Below, one piece after another: positions 24,809 through 31,749 of a DNA stretch of 35,064 nt. Below the pieces are notes generated by a model. That model made no database searches. It was given only the letters and a program-made list of their open reading frames with translations, and was not told the DNA's origin. Positions within the stretch are counted from its first letter, which is position 1. The number at the start of each line of letters is the position of its first letter. Source of the stretch: Comamonadaceae bacterium (GTDB lineage: Bacteria; Pseudomonadota; Gammaproteobacteria; Burkholderiales; Burkholderiaceae_C); the NCBI GenBank assembly GCA_027485285.1, contig JAIXRH010000063.1, positions 1 through 35,064 of the forward strand, written 5' to 3'. The position numbers were made by a program, and so were the translations under genes.

Positions 24809-25888
24809 TTAGTAGGTGTAAGGCCAAGCAACCCAGGCCCCATTGAATTTTTGTTTGCGGCCAGCCACTTGCTTGATTTCGGATTGGTACAGCGTGACCG
24901 ATTTGACTTCGGCCAACACCGCGGCGTCAAGTGCGCCTGGCTCTAAGGTGTGGCGTGGCAAGACGGAGGGATCGGCAATCATCAGCTTATCCCCCACACG
25001 CAGGCCCGCGTTGCTGCCCGCATTCAAAGACAAGCGCCCGTTGGTCTGCTCCACCGAAAAAGTTTGCGGCTCGCAGGCCAGTTGTTTGTCAAGCTGGCTG
25101 GCCATGGCAGCCACGGCGCGTGCGATGGCGGCGTGGGTGTCGGTGTCCATCTTGGGTGTGCCCTGGCCTCGGGTGGCCAAGCTGGGTAGCACCAGCTCTT
25201 GCGCGGTAAACCAGCCCTGGCGTTGGCCCGGGCCGCTGACTTGCAGTGTCAAACCAAACGCGGAGGCATCGTCCAAGACAAGGCCCAAGGGCACGGGTGT
25301 GACGGTCAGTTGGGCATGCCATTGCACCTGTTCTTCGCCTTGACCGTGAATCAAGCGGTCATAGGTACGCGCCTGCGCTTGGGTGCTGATGAGACGCCAG
25401 CGCTCAGAACGGGCAGCGGCTTGCAACAAGCGCGTGCGCGCCGCAAAACCCACCTGCTGCGCTTGATAGCGTTGCGCGGGTGCCAAGCCTTGGGACAAGT
25501 CCAAGCCCACCGTCATGACTTGGCGCAAAGGCGTTTTGGCTTGGGGCGCTTCGCAACGGTGAGGCTGCACGGCTTCTACTGAGTGAGTGACTGCCAACTC
25601 TGCTCGCGGCTGTTTGCCCGCATCACGTGAGAACTGGGCCACCTGCAAATCGCGCAGCTTGATTTCAGACGAAAAGCGGTTGAGCTCGCGCAACTTGCCG
25701 TCGCTCTCCATCCAGCTGGTGGCGCTGACACGGGTGTTGGACTTCATGGCAGCGTCCACCATGGCAGCGCGAATGGCCTGCAGGCGTTCTTCGGCACTCA
25801 GCTCAGCGGCAGCGACTGAAAAATTGACACCCGCACCCACCAGCAAAGCGGCCACCAGGCACAGGTGTCGGCGTGACAAAGTCCACAT
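24809..25888 (-). CDS. flgT: FlgT-like flagellar outer ring protein
   Basis: FlgT in Vibrio builds the H-ring around the LP ring and supports the T-ring. The product has a signal peptide (LVAALLVGAGVNFSVAAA), a middle domain with LRDLQVAQFSRDAGKQ and QVMTVGLDLSQGL, and a C-terminal SH3-like part (about 285-359: LSLNAGSNAGLRVGDKLMIA, AVLAEVKSVTLYQSEIKQVA) of FlgT type. At 359 aa the length fits. It lies 25 bases after the FlgP-like gene, and the pairing strengthens the call. Confidence 0.8.
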   Translation of the reverse strand: MWTLSRRHLCLVAALLVGAGVNFSVAAAELSAEERLQAIRAAMVDAAMKSNTRVSATSWMESDGKLRELNRFSSEIKLRDLQVAQFSRDAGKQPRAELAVTHSVEAVQPHRCEAPQAKTPLRQVMTVGLDLSQGLAPAQRYQAQQVGFAARTRLLQAAARSERWRLISTQAQARTYDRLIHGQGEEQVQWHAQLTVTPVPLGLVLDDASAFGLTLQVSGPGQRQGWFTAQELVLPSLATRGQGTPKMDTDTHAAIARAVAAMASQLDKQLACEPQTFSVEQTNGRLSLNAGSNAGLRVGDKLMIADPSVLPRHTLEPGALDAAVLAEVKSVTLYQSEIKQVAGRKQKFNGAWVAWPYTY

Positions 25889-25913
25889 ACGCTCAGTCTT
25901 TCTGGGCCAATGC

Positions 25914-26393
25914 TCAGCGCTTGTGGCTCAGGCTGGCAATGTACAAAGCACGCAAATCGCTGACCAAGTTGCGGTCCAACGACAGGGTGGTCTCGTACGT
26001 GTCGTCACCCACAGGGGTGATGCTGACCAGCACAGCGCCATAAATGACACCTTCCACGCGGGCGCGGAACGTGTCGCTCATGACCGTCATGTCGGCCACG
26101 GTGGTGCTGGCATCGAGCTGTTGGCCGTAGACCTGTTCGGTCAAAGCGCGGTAAGCGTCAAGTTTGGAAGCACGGATGGCCAGCAAACGTTGCTGGGATG
26201 CGTTGCGGTGGTTTTGAATGCTAATGACCGCATAGCCTGTGGCCACCAAAGTCTCACGCTTTTGGGTCATGGGCGTGATCATGTTGGCGCTTTCCTCCAT
26301 GCGAGCTTGGGTCTGCATGGGTGGGGGCGTGTTGGCGCAAGCGGTCAACAAAATGGCGGCGGCTGTGACAGCCCAAAGGGTGGTGCGGTTCAT
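25914..26393 (-). CDS. flgP: FlgP-like LPP20-family outer-membrane lipoprotein
   Basis: A lipoprotein signal with lipobox LTAC (AVTAAAILLTAC) precedes a 140-aa domain. The stretch LVATGYAVISIQNHRNASQQ, LLAIRASKLDAYRALTEQVY, SDTFRARVEGVIYGA, TTLSLDR resembles the LPP20 family that includes FlgP, an outer-membrane basal disk or H-ring component in Vibrio and Campylobacter. AAGGA lies seven bases before the ATG. It opens a five-gene operon and has a FliA-type promoter at 26422-26448. Confidence 0.82.
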   Translation of the reverse strand: MNRTTLWAVTAAAILLTACANTPPPMQTQARMEESANMITPMTQKRETLVATGYAVISIQNHRNASQQRLLAIRASKLDAYRALTEQVYGQQLDASTTVADMTVMSDTFRARVEGVIYGAVLVSITPVGDDTYETTLSLDRNLVSDLRALYIASLSHKR

Positions 26394-26421
26394 GTCTGTG
26401 TCCTTGAGAGGTCTCCCCTTT

Positions 26422-26448
26422 GATTCGGCACAAACGCTTGCATCTTTA
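26422..26448 (-). promoter_or_regulatory. Candidate FliA (sigma28) promoter of the flgP-flgT operon
   Basis: The minus strand reads TAAAGATG (26448-26441), 11 bases, GCCGAATC (26429-26422). Five of the first six -10 positions match. Transcription would start near 26415, about 22 bases before the ATG. It lies in the 133-base divergent gap with the activator gene. Confidence 0.55.
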
Positions 26449-26526
26449 ACAAATTGAAAAACGAATACTTTTTCTGTCTTGTGGAAGATTGTTAGTCATT
26501 GACAATGCGGTGTAGGAATTTTTGAC

Positions 26527-27627
26527 ATGAAGACCACCACACACTTTATTGGCTCCAGTGAGTCTGCAGCCACCTTGCGCCAATTGGTCGCGACGATGGC
26601 CAACTCCAACGCCACCGTGATGATCACCGGCGAAAGCGGCACAGGCAAAGAGCTGTTGGCGCGTTTGCTGCACGAGCAATCGGATCGCTGTGGTGCCAAC
26701 TTTGTGCCCATCAACTGCGCAGCCATTCCCAAAGATTTGCTGGAAAGCGAGCTGTTTGGCCACCGCAAGGGCGCTTTCACGGGCGCTGTGGCCGACCGCA
26801 TTGGTCGATTTGAGCTGGCCCATGGCGGCACCATCTTCCTTGACGAAATTGGCGACATGTCGCTGGACATGCAGGTCAAACTGCTGCGCGTGTTGCAAGA
26901 ACGCACGGTCGACCCCATTGGCGGCACCCGCCAAGTGCAGGTGGATGTGCGCGTGGTGGCGGCGACCCACCGCGACTTAGAAACCGAGATTGCAGCGGGG
27001 CGGTTCCGTGAAGACTTGTATTACCGACTCAATGTGCTGCCCATGGTGACCCCACCGTTGCGTGAACGCAACGCAGATGTGGCCGAATTGTTGGCTTTTT
27101 TCGCCAAGAAGTGCGCCAACTTTGGCAAGCAGCCGATTCGATTCAAACCCGATTTCATGGCGGCCTTGCAAAAGTACCCATGGCCAGGCAATGTGCGCGA
27201 GCTGTCCAACGTGGTGGACCGTTTCAGCACTTTGTATTCAGGCCAAGAGCTGGACTTGCGGGCCATCCCCCCTACCCTGTTGCCCAAAGGCTTGGTGTCC
27301 GCCCAAGCTGAGTTGCAAGCACAAGCACCTTTGCTGGCCAAGATGGAAATGACGCCACCGCCCGAGGTGTTGGCCGAAATGAACGACGAGTCAGAGGACG
27401 AGGACAACGAGATCGAGGGCCTCATCATGCTGGCCCAGGGCATGCCGCAGCTGCCGCCCGAAGGTTTGTCCCTCAAAGAGCGCATGGCTCAAATTGAGCG
27501 CAGCATCATTGAGCAAGCGCTCAGCCGCAACTCAGGCAATGTGTCTCGCACGGCCAAACTGCTGAATTTGCAGCGCACCACCTTGATTGAAAAGATCAAC
27601 AAATACGAGCTGCGGCCTGCGGCCTAA
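26527..27627 (+). CDS. Receiver-less sigma54-dependent transcriptional activator, probable flagellar regulator
   Basis: The protein opens directly with the AAA+ domain: Walker A GESGTGKE (35-42), the sigma54 contact loop GAFTGA (82-87), Walker B TIFLDE (102-107), and the R-finger region FREDLYYRLNVLP. An acidic linker (about 285-305, ESEDEDNEIE) leads to a Fis-type helix-turn-helix (about 318-362: IIEQALSRNSGNVSRTAKLL). FleQ/FlrA and FlrC/FlbD normally carry an N-terminal regulatory domain; here none exists, so control may be by level or partners such as FleN. It is divergent from the flgP operon, and sigma54 sites precede flgB and flgA. TAGGAA lies eight bases before the ATG. Confidence 0.88.
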   Translation: MKTTTHFIGSSESAATLRQLVATMANSNATVMITGESGTGKELLARLLHEQSDRCGANFVPINCAAIPKDLLESELFGHRKGAFTGAVADRIGRFELAHGGTIFLDEIGDMSLDMQVKLLRVLQERTVDPIGGTRQVQVDVRVVAATHRDLETEIAAGRFREDLYYRLNVLPMVTPPLRERNADVAELLAFFAKKCANFGKQPIRFKPDFMAALQKYPWPGNVRELSNVVDRFSTLYSGQELDLRAIPPTLLPKGLVSAQAELQAQAPLLAKMEMTPPPEVLAEMNDESEDEDNEIEGLIMLAQGMPQLPPEGLSLKERMAQIERSIIEQALSRNSGNVSRTAKLLNLQRTTLIEKINKYELRPAA

Positions 27628-27637
27628 TACAGCTGCT

Positions 27638-28642
27638 TTAGTCTTGGTCGTTGTAGAGCACCGTGATGCTCATGCGACGGTTGCGCGGGTCGCGTGGGTC
27701 TTTGGGGTTGAACGGGTCGGTGTCAGCCACACCCTCAATGCGGGCGAATCGGCTTTCTTTGATGCCATTCTTTTCTAGCAAAGATCGGGTCACTTCGGCA
27801 CGTTCAGCCGAGAGCGACCAGTTGTTGCGACCTTCTTTGTTTTGAAAAGGCACGCTGTCGGTGTGACCACGAATCGCAATCTTGTTGGGCATGTCAGCCA
27901 ATGAGGCGGCAATTTCACTGATCAAGCTTGCGGCCTTGCCTTGCATGCTCATGCCGCCACTGGGGAACATGGCAAAGTCGGCTTTGTCGATGATCTCAAT
28001 GCGCAAACCCTGCTTGTCACGGGTGACAGACACTTGGTCTTTCATACCACCGAGCTTTTTGTTTTCGGACAACTTTTGCTCAATCTCTTTTTCGAGCTTG
28101 TCAAAGTCAGCTTTTTCTTTCGCATCGGCGATTTCTTTTTTCTGCTCAGGCGTCAGCTTGTCGGGGTCTGAGTAGGGATTGTTGTTTTCTTGGCCAGGGT
28201 CAGTGCTGGGGTTGGGGCCGCCTTCAGAGCGGGGTGTCAAACGTTCCAACAAACCCGTTTGCTTGGCGGCAAACGGAAACCCATCGGGGTCGATGATGGA
28301 CCGGCCACCCAACACACCGTTAGAGCCTGCCAATTGGCCAATGGCCACCAAGCTTTGTGAGGTGGGTTTGAAATAGTCGGCAATGCTTTTGCGCTGGTCT
28401 GCGTTGGACGCGCCCAACAGCCACATCAACAAGAAGAAGGCCATCATGGCCGTCATCATGTCGGCCAAGGCAATCTTCCAAGCACCACCGTGAGCGCCGC
28501 CGTGGCCCTCATCGATGATTTTCTTGATGATGATGACGGGCGCGGGCGCAGCCTCTTTTTCCGCCTCAACTTTGGCGGCCTCTGCAGCGGCTGCAGCCGC
28601 CGCCGCTTCTGCGGCCGCAGCTGCGTCGTCTTTTTCGTCAGC
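27638..28642 (-). CDS. motB: Stator protein MotB with an Ala/Glu-rich N-terminal extension
   Basis: MotB is the peptidoglycan-anchored stator subunit. The HGGAHGGAWKIALADMMTAM segment carries the essential membrane Asp at about residue 62, then the single membrane helix (MAFFLLMWLLG). The OmpA-like domain (IRGHTDSVPFQNKEGRNNWS, LSAERAEVTRSLLEK) lies at about 225-325. The first 36 residues are almost only Ala, Glu, Lys and Asp, which is unusual, because most MotB proteins start about 20-25 residues before the HGGAHG motif. The upper end may be read as 28645, since the motA stop and motB ATG overlap in TAATG. GAGG lies five bases before the ATG. Confidence 0.96.
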   Translation of the reverse strand, partial: ADEKDDAAAAAEAAAAAAAAEAAKVEAEKEAAPAPVIIIKKIIDEGHGGAHGGAWKIALADMMTAMMAFFLLMWLLGASNADQRKSIADYFKPTSQSLVAIGQLAGSNGVLGGRSIIDPDGFPFAAKQTGLLERLTPRSEGGPNPSTDPGQENNNPYSDPDKLTPEQKKEIADAKEKADFDKLEKEIEQKLSENKKLGGMKDQVSVTRDKQGLRIEIIDKADFAMFPSGGMSMQGKAASLISEIAASLADMPNKIAIRGHTDSVPFQNKEGRNNWSLSAERAEVTRSLLEKNGIKESRFARIEGVADTDPFNPKDPRDPRNRRMSITVLYNDQD

Positions 28643-28644
28643 CA

Positions 28645-29505
28645 TTATTTCCTCAACGCGTCAAAGAGTTCGCCGAAGGTGGGCTGCTGGTGGTGGTTGA
28701 TACACACACGCGCGCCTTCAATGATCAGAGGAACGGGGTAGCCGTGCATGTTGCCAATGATGACTTGCTGAGCCACTTTCATGCACTCGCTGTCTTCGTC
28801 AATGATCTGCACCAAGCGCTTGCCAAAGGGCTCAAAAATACCGTAGGCCAAGAACACGCCCAAGAACGTGCCCACCAACGCGCCACCAATCAAGGCACCC
28901 AACACAGGCGGGGGCTGGTCAATCGCGCCCATGGTCTTCACCACACCCAACACGCACGCCACAATGCCCAGCGCAGGCAACGCGCCCGCGAGGGTTGAGA
29001 TGGCATCGGCGTTTTGCATTTCGCTGTGGTGGTGGTGTTTGATGGACGTGGTCATCACGTCTTCCACCGCATAGGGGCTCAAGGTGCCAGAAGACACCAC
29101 CATCAAACGGATGGTGTCGCAAATCAAACCGACCAAGCCATGGTCGGCCAACATCTTGGGACATTCGCCAAAAATCGCACTGGCCTCGGGGTTCTCCACA
29201 TGCGATTCCATCGCCACCGCACCTTCGGCCTTGAGGGTTTTCATGAGCTTGGAGATGACGGCGATGATGCCGATGTAGTCTTCCTTTTTGTAGCGTGGGC
29301 CTTTGAGCACGCGGCCCATGCCGCCCCAAGCGCCTTTGAAGATGGCGCCTGAGTTGCCGGTGATCATGCCACCCACACCCGCACCACCAATGATGAACAT
29401 CTCAAATGGTGTCGCTTTGATAATGGGGGCCATGCTGCCGCCGGCGATCACGAAACCACCGAACACGCAAATGAACAGAACGACCAAACCAATAATTGCT
29501 GACAT
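28645..29505 (-). CDS. motA: Stator protein MotA
   Basis: MotA forms the proton channel with MotB. Four membrane helices are visible (IGLVVLFICVFGGFVIAGG at the start; FEMFIIGGAGVGGMI; ALPALGIVACVLGVVKTMG; LGALIGGALVGTFLGVFLAY). The cytoplasmic loop carries the charged rotor-contact region and a conserved HAD-type stretch (MQNADAISTLAGALPALG). The start at 29505 (MSAIIGL; 286 aa) has GGGGAGA seven bases upstream, better than the frame extension to 29535. It may be transcribed from the fliS promoter or from its own. Confidence 0.96.
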   Translation of the reverse strand: MSAIIGLVVLFICVFGGFVIAGGSMAPIIKATPFEMFIIGGAGVGGMITGNSGAIFKGAWGGMGRVLKGPRYKKEDYIGIIAVISKLMKTLKAEGAVAMESHVENPEASAIFGECPKMLADHGLVGLICDTIRLMVVSSGTLSPYAVEDVMTTSIKHHHHSEMQNADAISTLAGALPALGIVACVLGVVKTMGAIDQPPPVLGALIGGALVGTFLGVFLAYGIFEPFGKRLVQIIDEDSECMKVAQQVIIGNMHGYPVPLIIEGARVCINHHQQPTFGELFDALRK

Positions 29506-29528
29506 CTCACACTCTCCCCAAGCAGTTT

Positions 29529-29560
29529 GGCGCACCCAAGCGTGAAAGCTTGGATGCGCC
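29529..29560. other. Long hairpin in the motA leader
   Basis: GGCGCACCCAAGC (29529-29541) and GCTTGGATGCGCC (29548-29560) pair over 13 bp with one G-T wobble around a 6-base loop. No T-run follows in either direction. It lies 24 bases upstream of the motA start and close to its ribosome site, so it may affect motA translation or the boundary with fliS mRNA. Confidence 0.6.
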
Positions 29561-29608
29561 TAAAAATTGTCCCAAACAGGCTGCAAGATTAACTGATAAA
29601 TAAGGCAA

Positions 29609-29626
29609 TTCTGCTGAAAAGCAGAA
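29609..29626 (-). terminator. Possible weak terminator after fliS
   Basis: TTCTGCT and AGCAGAA form a 7-bp stem with a 4-base loop, nine bases after the fliS stop. The following minus-strand bases (ATTGCCTTATTT) are only moderately T-rich, so read-through into motAB is possible. Confidence 0.35.
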
Positions 29627-29634
29627 AACCTCTA

Positions 29635-30057
29635 TCAGTTCATCAGGCTGGCTGGTCGGTTGCTCGCTGGCACCAGGGAAGGCATGCCGTCCCAAGCGTC
29701 GCGAATTTCGCGCATCAAACCATGAATCTCGTCCAACGCCGCCAAATCGTTGTGGGCGTTGGCGTGAAACAAACGGCGGGTCACATAGCTGTACAACTCA
29801 TTGAGGTTGTTGGCCAGATCGCCACCTTTTTCGAAATCCAAGGCACCTTGCAGGCCAATCACGATGCGACTGGCACGTGCGATGGCTTTGGATTTTTCAG
29901 TGATATTTTTGTGCTGGATGTGGCCACGTGCGCTGGACAGACTCTCCAGCAAACCATCAAACAACATTTGAATCAATTGCACATTGCTGGCCGAGGCAAC
30001 ACCGCTGCCGACTTTGACATCGCCGTAACTTTGAATGGCTCGTGAATTGGCTCGCAT
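29635..30057 (-). CDS. fliS: Flagellin export chaperone FliS
   Basis: FliS binds the flagellin C-terminus and stops early polymerisation. The 140-aa protein has the expected helical bundle: N-terminal IQSYGDVKVGSGVASASNVQ, LIQMLFDGLLESLSSARGHI, RIVIGLQGALDFEKGGDLAN, LNELYSYVTRRLFHANAHND. AGGAG lies seven bases before the ATG. Here it is about 25 kb from fliD and fliC, while in many genomes it directly follows fliD. Its own FliA-type promoter lies at 30095-30121. Confidence 0.95.
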   Translation of the reverse strand: MRANSRAIQSYGDVKVGSGVASASNVQLIQMLFDGLLESLSSARGHIQHKNITEKSKAIARASRIVIGLQGALDFEKGGDLANNLNELYSYVTRRLFHANAHNDLAALDEIHGLMREIRDAWDGMPSLVPASNRPASLMN

Positions 30058-30094
30058 CTCATAACTCCTGGGTGTTTCTTAACGTACACCAGCA

Positions 30095-30121
30095 GTATCG
30101 GAAGTGGCTGCGCAAACTTGA
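30095..30121 (-). promoter_or_regulatory. Candidate FliA (sigma28) promoter of fliS
   Basis: The minus strand reads TCAAGTTT (30121-30114), 11 bases, TCCGATAC (30102-30095). This is among the best matches in the window; the -10 half keeps CCGATA. Transcription would start near 30088, about 31 bases before the ATG. Confidence 0.7.
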
Positions 30122-30133
30122 GCTGAATTCATC

Positions 30134-30994
30134 TTAAGCAGGCTTGACTTCAGCGGCACTTGTGTCTTGCAGCACAACCTCGGCTTCAGTCTCTGGCAGC
30201 ATGACCGCCTCGACCGTCTCAGCGGCAACTTCTTGCCGCTGTGCGTCTTCATAGGCTTGCACTTGCTCACGGCCTTGGGCCAATTCTTCGGGCGTGAGAG
30301 AACGCTCCATGCTGTCTTCCAGCAAGCCGTCACCCAGCACCTCGGCCTTGGCTGACTGGTCGGTCAAGGCCAGCATGGCCTCTTCGGTATCAGGAACAGG
30401 CATGTCTTCAAACAAAAACTCAGAGAACGGAACTTCATTGGTGATGCCCACGCGTTGGTAGAGCATGTCGACCACGCTGTCCACCGTTTGCTGCAAACGC
30501 ACCAACACTTCAGGGTTGGGGTCGTTGGCATAGCTGCCGGCAAACTCCAAAGCGGAGCGGTAAATGCTGCCCAAATGCTGCGGTGGCAACCAAGACTGGA
30601 TGAAACCACGCACGGTCGAAATTTTGCGCAAGGAGCTAGGCACTTTGCTTTCGTCGCCGCCCACCTCTTCGAGGCCATCTTTGAAGGTGGCCGTGATGTG
30701 CTCACGCAAAATCGGTTCGTAATGGGGGCGCAAGGCGTCGATCATGGTGGCGTCAAAGCCTTCAACTTGCTTGCCATTCATGGCGTCCCAGAGCTTTTTG
30801 CCTTCTAAGCCAGAAAACAGCAAGTCGCCAGGGATGTCTGCGTCGAGCTCGTACATGCCTGGCAAACCAGGCGTCTCAGGCTTGGGTGCTTCATACATCT
30901 TGGCCAAGTGGTTGACCTTGTCAATGAGGTACAGCGTCAAGATGACCAAAAGCAACAAGACCCAAGAGATCATGTTCATCATGAAATTACTCAT
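30134..30994 (-). CDS. Uncharacterised membrane protein following fliA
   Basis: I do not recognise a family. The 286-aa protein has one N-terminal membrane helix (about 7-25, ISWVLLLLVILTLYLI) and then a soluble, probably cytoplasmic, acidic region. Residues about 55-190 look like a folded helical domain (PGDLLFSGLEGKKLWDAMNG, IDALRPHYEPILREHI, IYRSALEFAGSYANDPNPEV). The last 80 residues are Glu/Ala-rich and low in complexity. AAGGAGA lies five bases before the ATG, which overlaps the fliA stop (ATGA), so its production is coupled to FliA. Its position in the flhA-flhF-fleN-fliA operon suggests a role in flagellar placement, the switch or export. In other polar flagellates this place is usually taken by cheY and cheZ. 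Confidence 0.85.
   Translation of the reverse strand: MSNFMMNMISWVLLLLVILTLYLIDKVNHLAKMYEAPKPETPGLPGMYELDADIPGDLLFSGLEGKKLWDAMNGKQVEGFDATMIDALRPHYEPILREHITATFKDGLEEVGGDESKVPSSLRKISTVRGFIQSWLPPQHLGSIYRSALEFAGSYANDPNPEVLVRLQQTVDSVVDMLYQRVGITNEVPFSEFLFEDMPVPDTEEAMLALTDQSAKAEVLGDGLLEDSMERSLTPEELAQGREQVQAYEDAQRQEVAAETVEAVMLPETEAEVVLQDTSAAEVKPA
30221..30240. repeat. Palindrome copy 3, AGCGGCAA-N4-TTGCCGCT
   Basis: The same arms as at 3497-3516 and 20037-20056 occur here inside the 3' part of the gene after fliA, about 100 bases upstream of the fliS FliA-type promoter. Being within coding sequence, it encodes part of the low-complexity tail. Confidence 0.8.
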
Positions 30995-31749
30995 GCGCGT
31001 CTCCTTGTCTCAACCTTCTCTGTGTCTGCGTGGTTGTCGACCTTCAAGGTGCCGCGCAGTTTTTTGACCACGGAGGACAAAATTTGGCTCACACGCGATT
31101 CACTCACGCCCAAGGTTTCGCCAATTTCTTTGAGGTTGAACTCTTCCACATAGTAAAGCTGCATGACCAACTGCTCGCGCTCGGGCAATTGGGCAATGGC
31201 GTCGGTCACGGCATCCATGAACTGCGCTTCTTCCACAATGACTTCAGGCTGCTGTGAGGAGTCGTCCGCAATCGTCATCACCTCTTCGGTGACCACTTCC
31301 ATCGAGTAGGTCTCAAAGCGCTTGGCTTTGCCGCGCTCGCGGTGGAAATCTTCCAAGTCTTTGCCCATGTACTCGGCAATCTCAGCTTGCGTGGGCGTGC
31401 GGCCCAACTCGGCTGCCAATGCGTGCACCGTGGAGTTGTGTTCTTTGTTGAAGGCCACGGCCGAGCGAGGCAGAAACGACAAACGTCGCACCTCGTCCAA
31501 CATGGCGCCGCGCACACGGCTGTGGGCGAAGTTTTCAAACTCGATGCCTTTGACAGGGTCAAACGCGCGCGAGGCTTCGAGCAGGCCAATCATGCCCACT
31601 TGAATCAACTCGTCGAGCTCCATGAAAGCGGGAATACGGGCCTTCAAGTGCAAGGCAACGCGCTTGACCAAGCCCAAATGGGCCATGACCAGCTCTTCGC
31701 CTTTGGGCTTGCAGGTGCCGTACATTTCGGCGGGTGTGAGGGCTCTCAT
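30991..31749 (-). CDS. fliA: Flagellar sigma factor FliA (sigma28)
   Basis: FliA directs RNA polymerase to late flagellar promoters. Region 2 (LGLVKRVALHLKARIPAFME, LDELIQVGMIGLLEASRAFD, FENFAHSRVRGAMLDEVRR), region 3 and region 4 (LPEREQLVMQLYYVEEFNLK, EIGETLGVSESRVSQILSSV) are all present. At 252 aa it is slightly longer than E. coli FliA (239). Its ATG overlaps the fleN stop by four bases. Its anti-sigma factor FlgM is encoded at 22223, and seven candidate target promoters are in this window. Confidence 0.97.
   Translation of the reverse strand: MRALTPAEMYGTCKPKGEELVMAHLGLVKRVALHLKARIPAFMELDELIQVGMIGLLEASRAFDPVKGIEFENFAHSRVRGAMLDEVRRLSFLPRSAVAFNKEHNSTVHALAAELGRTPTQAEIAEYMGKDLEDFHRERGKAKRFETYSMEVVTEEVMTIADDSSQQPEVIVEEAQFMDAVTDAIAQLPEREQLVMQLYYVEEFNLKEIGETLGVSESRVSQILSSVVKKLRGTLKVDNHADTEKVETRRRA

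Noticed and set aside
23314-24846. A 510-codon open frame on the plus strand
   Set aside because: It lies antisense to the FliK-like, LysM-like and flgT genes, has no ribosome site and an unnatural composition rich in His, Gln and Arg. It is a codon-bias shadow, as are the long plus-strand frames at 25587-26423 and 33112-33987.
26427-26441. GGCAC...TTGC on the plus strand upstream of the activator gene, resembling a sigma54 promoter
   Set aside because: The distance between GG and GC is 11 bases, not 10. The same bases are better explained as the -10 half and spacer of the FliA-type site on the other strand.
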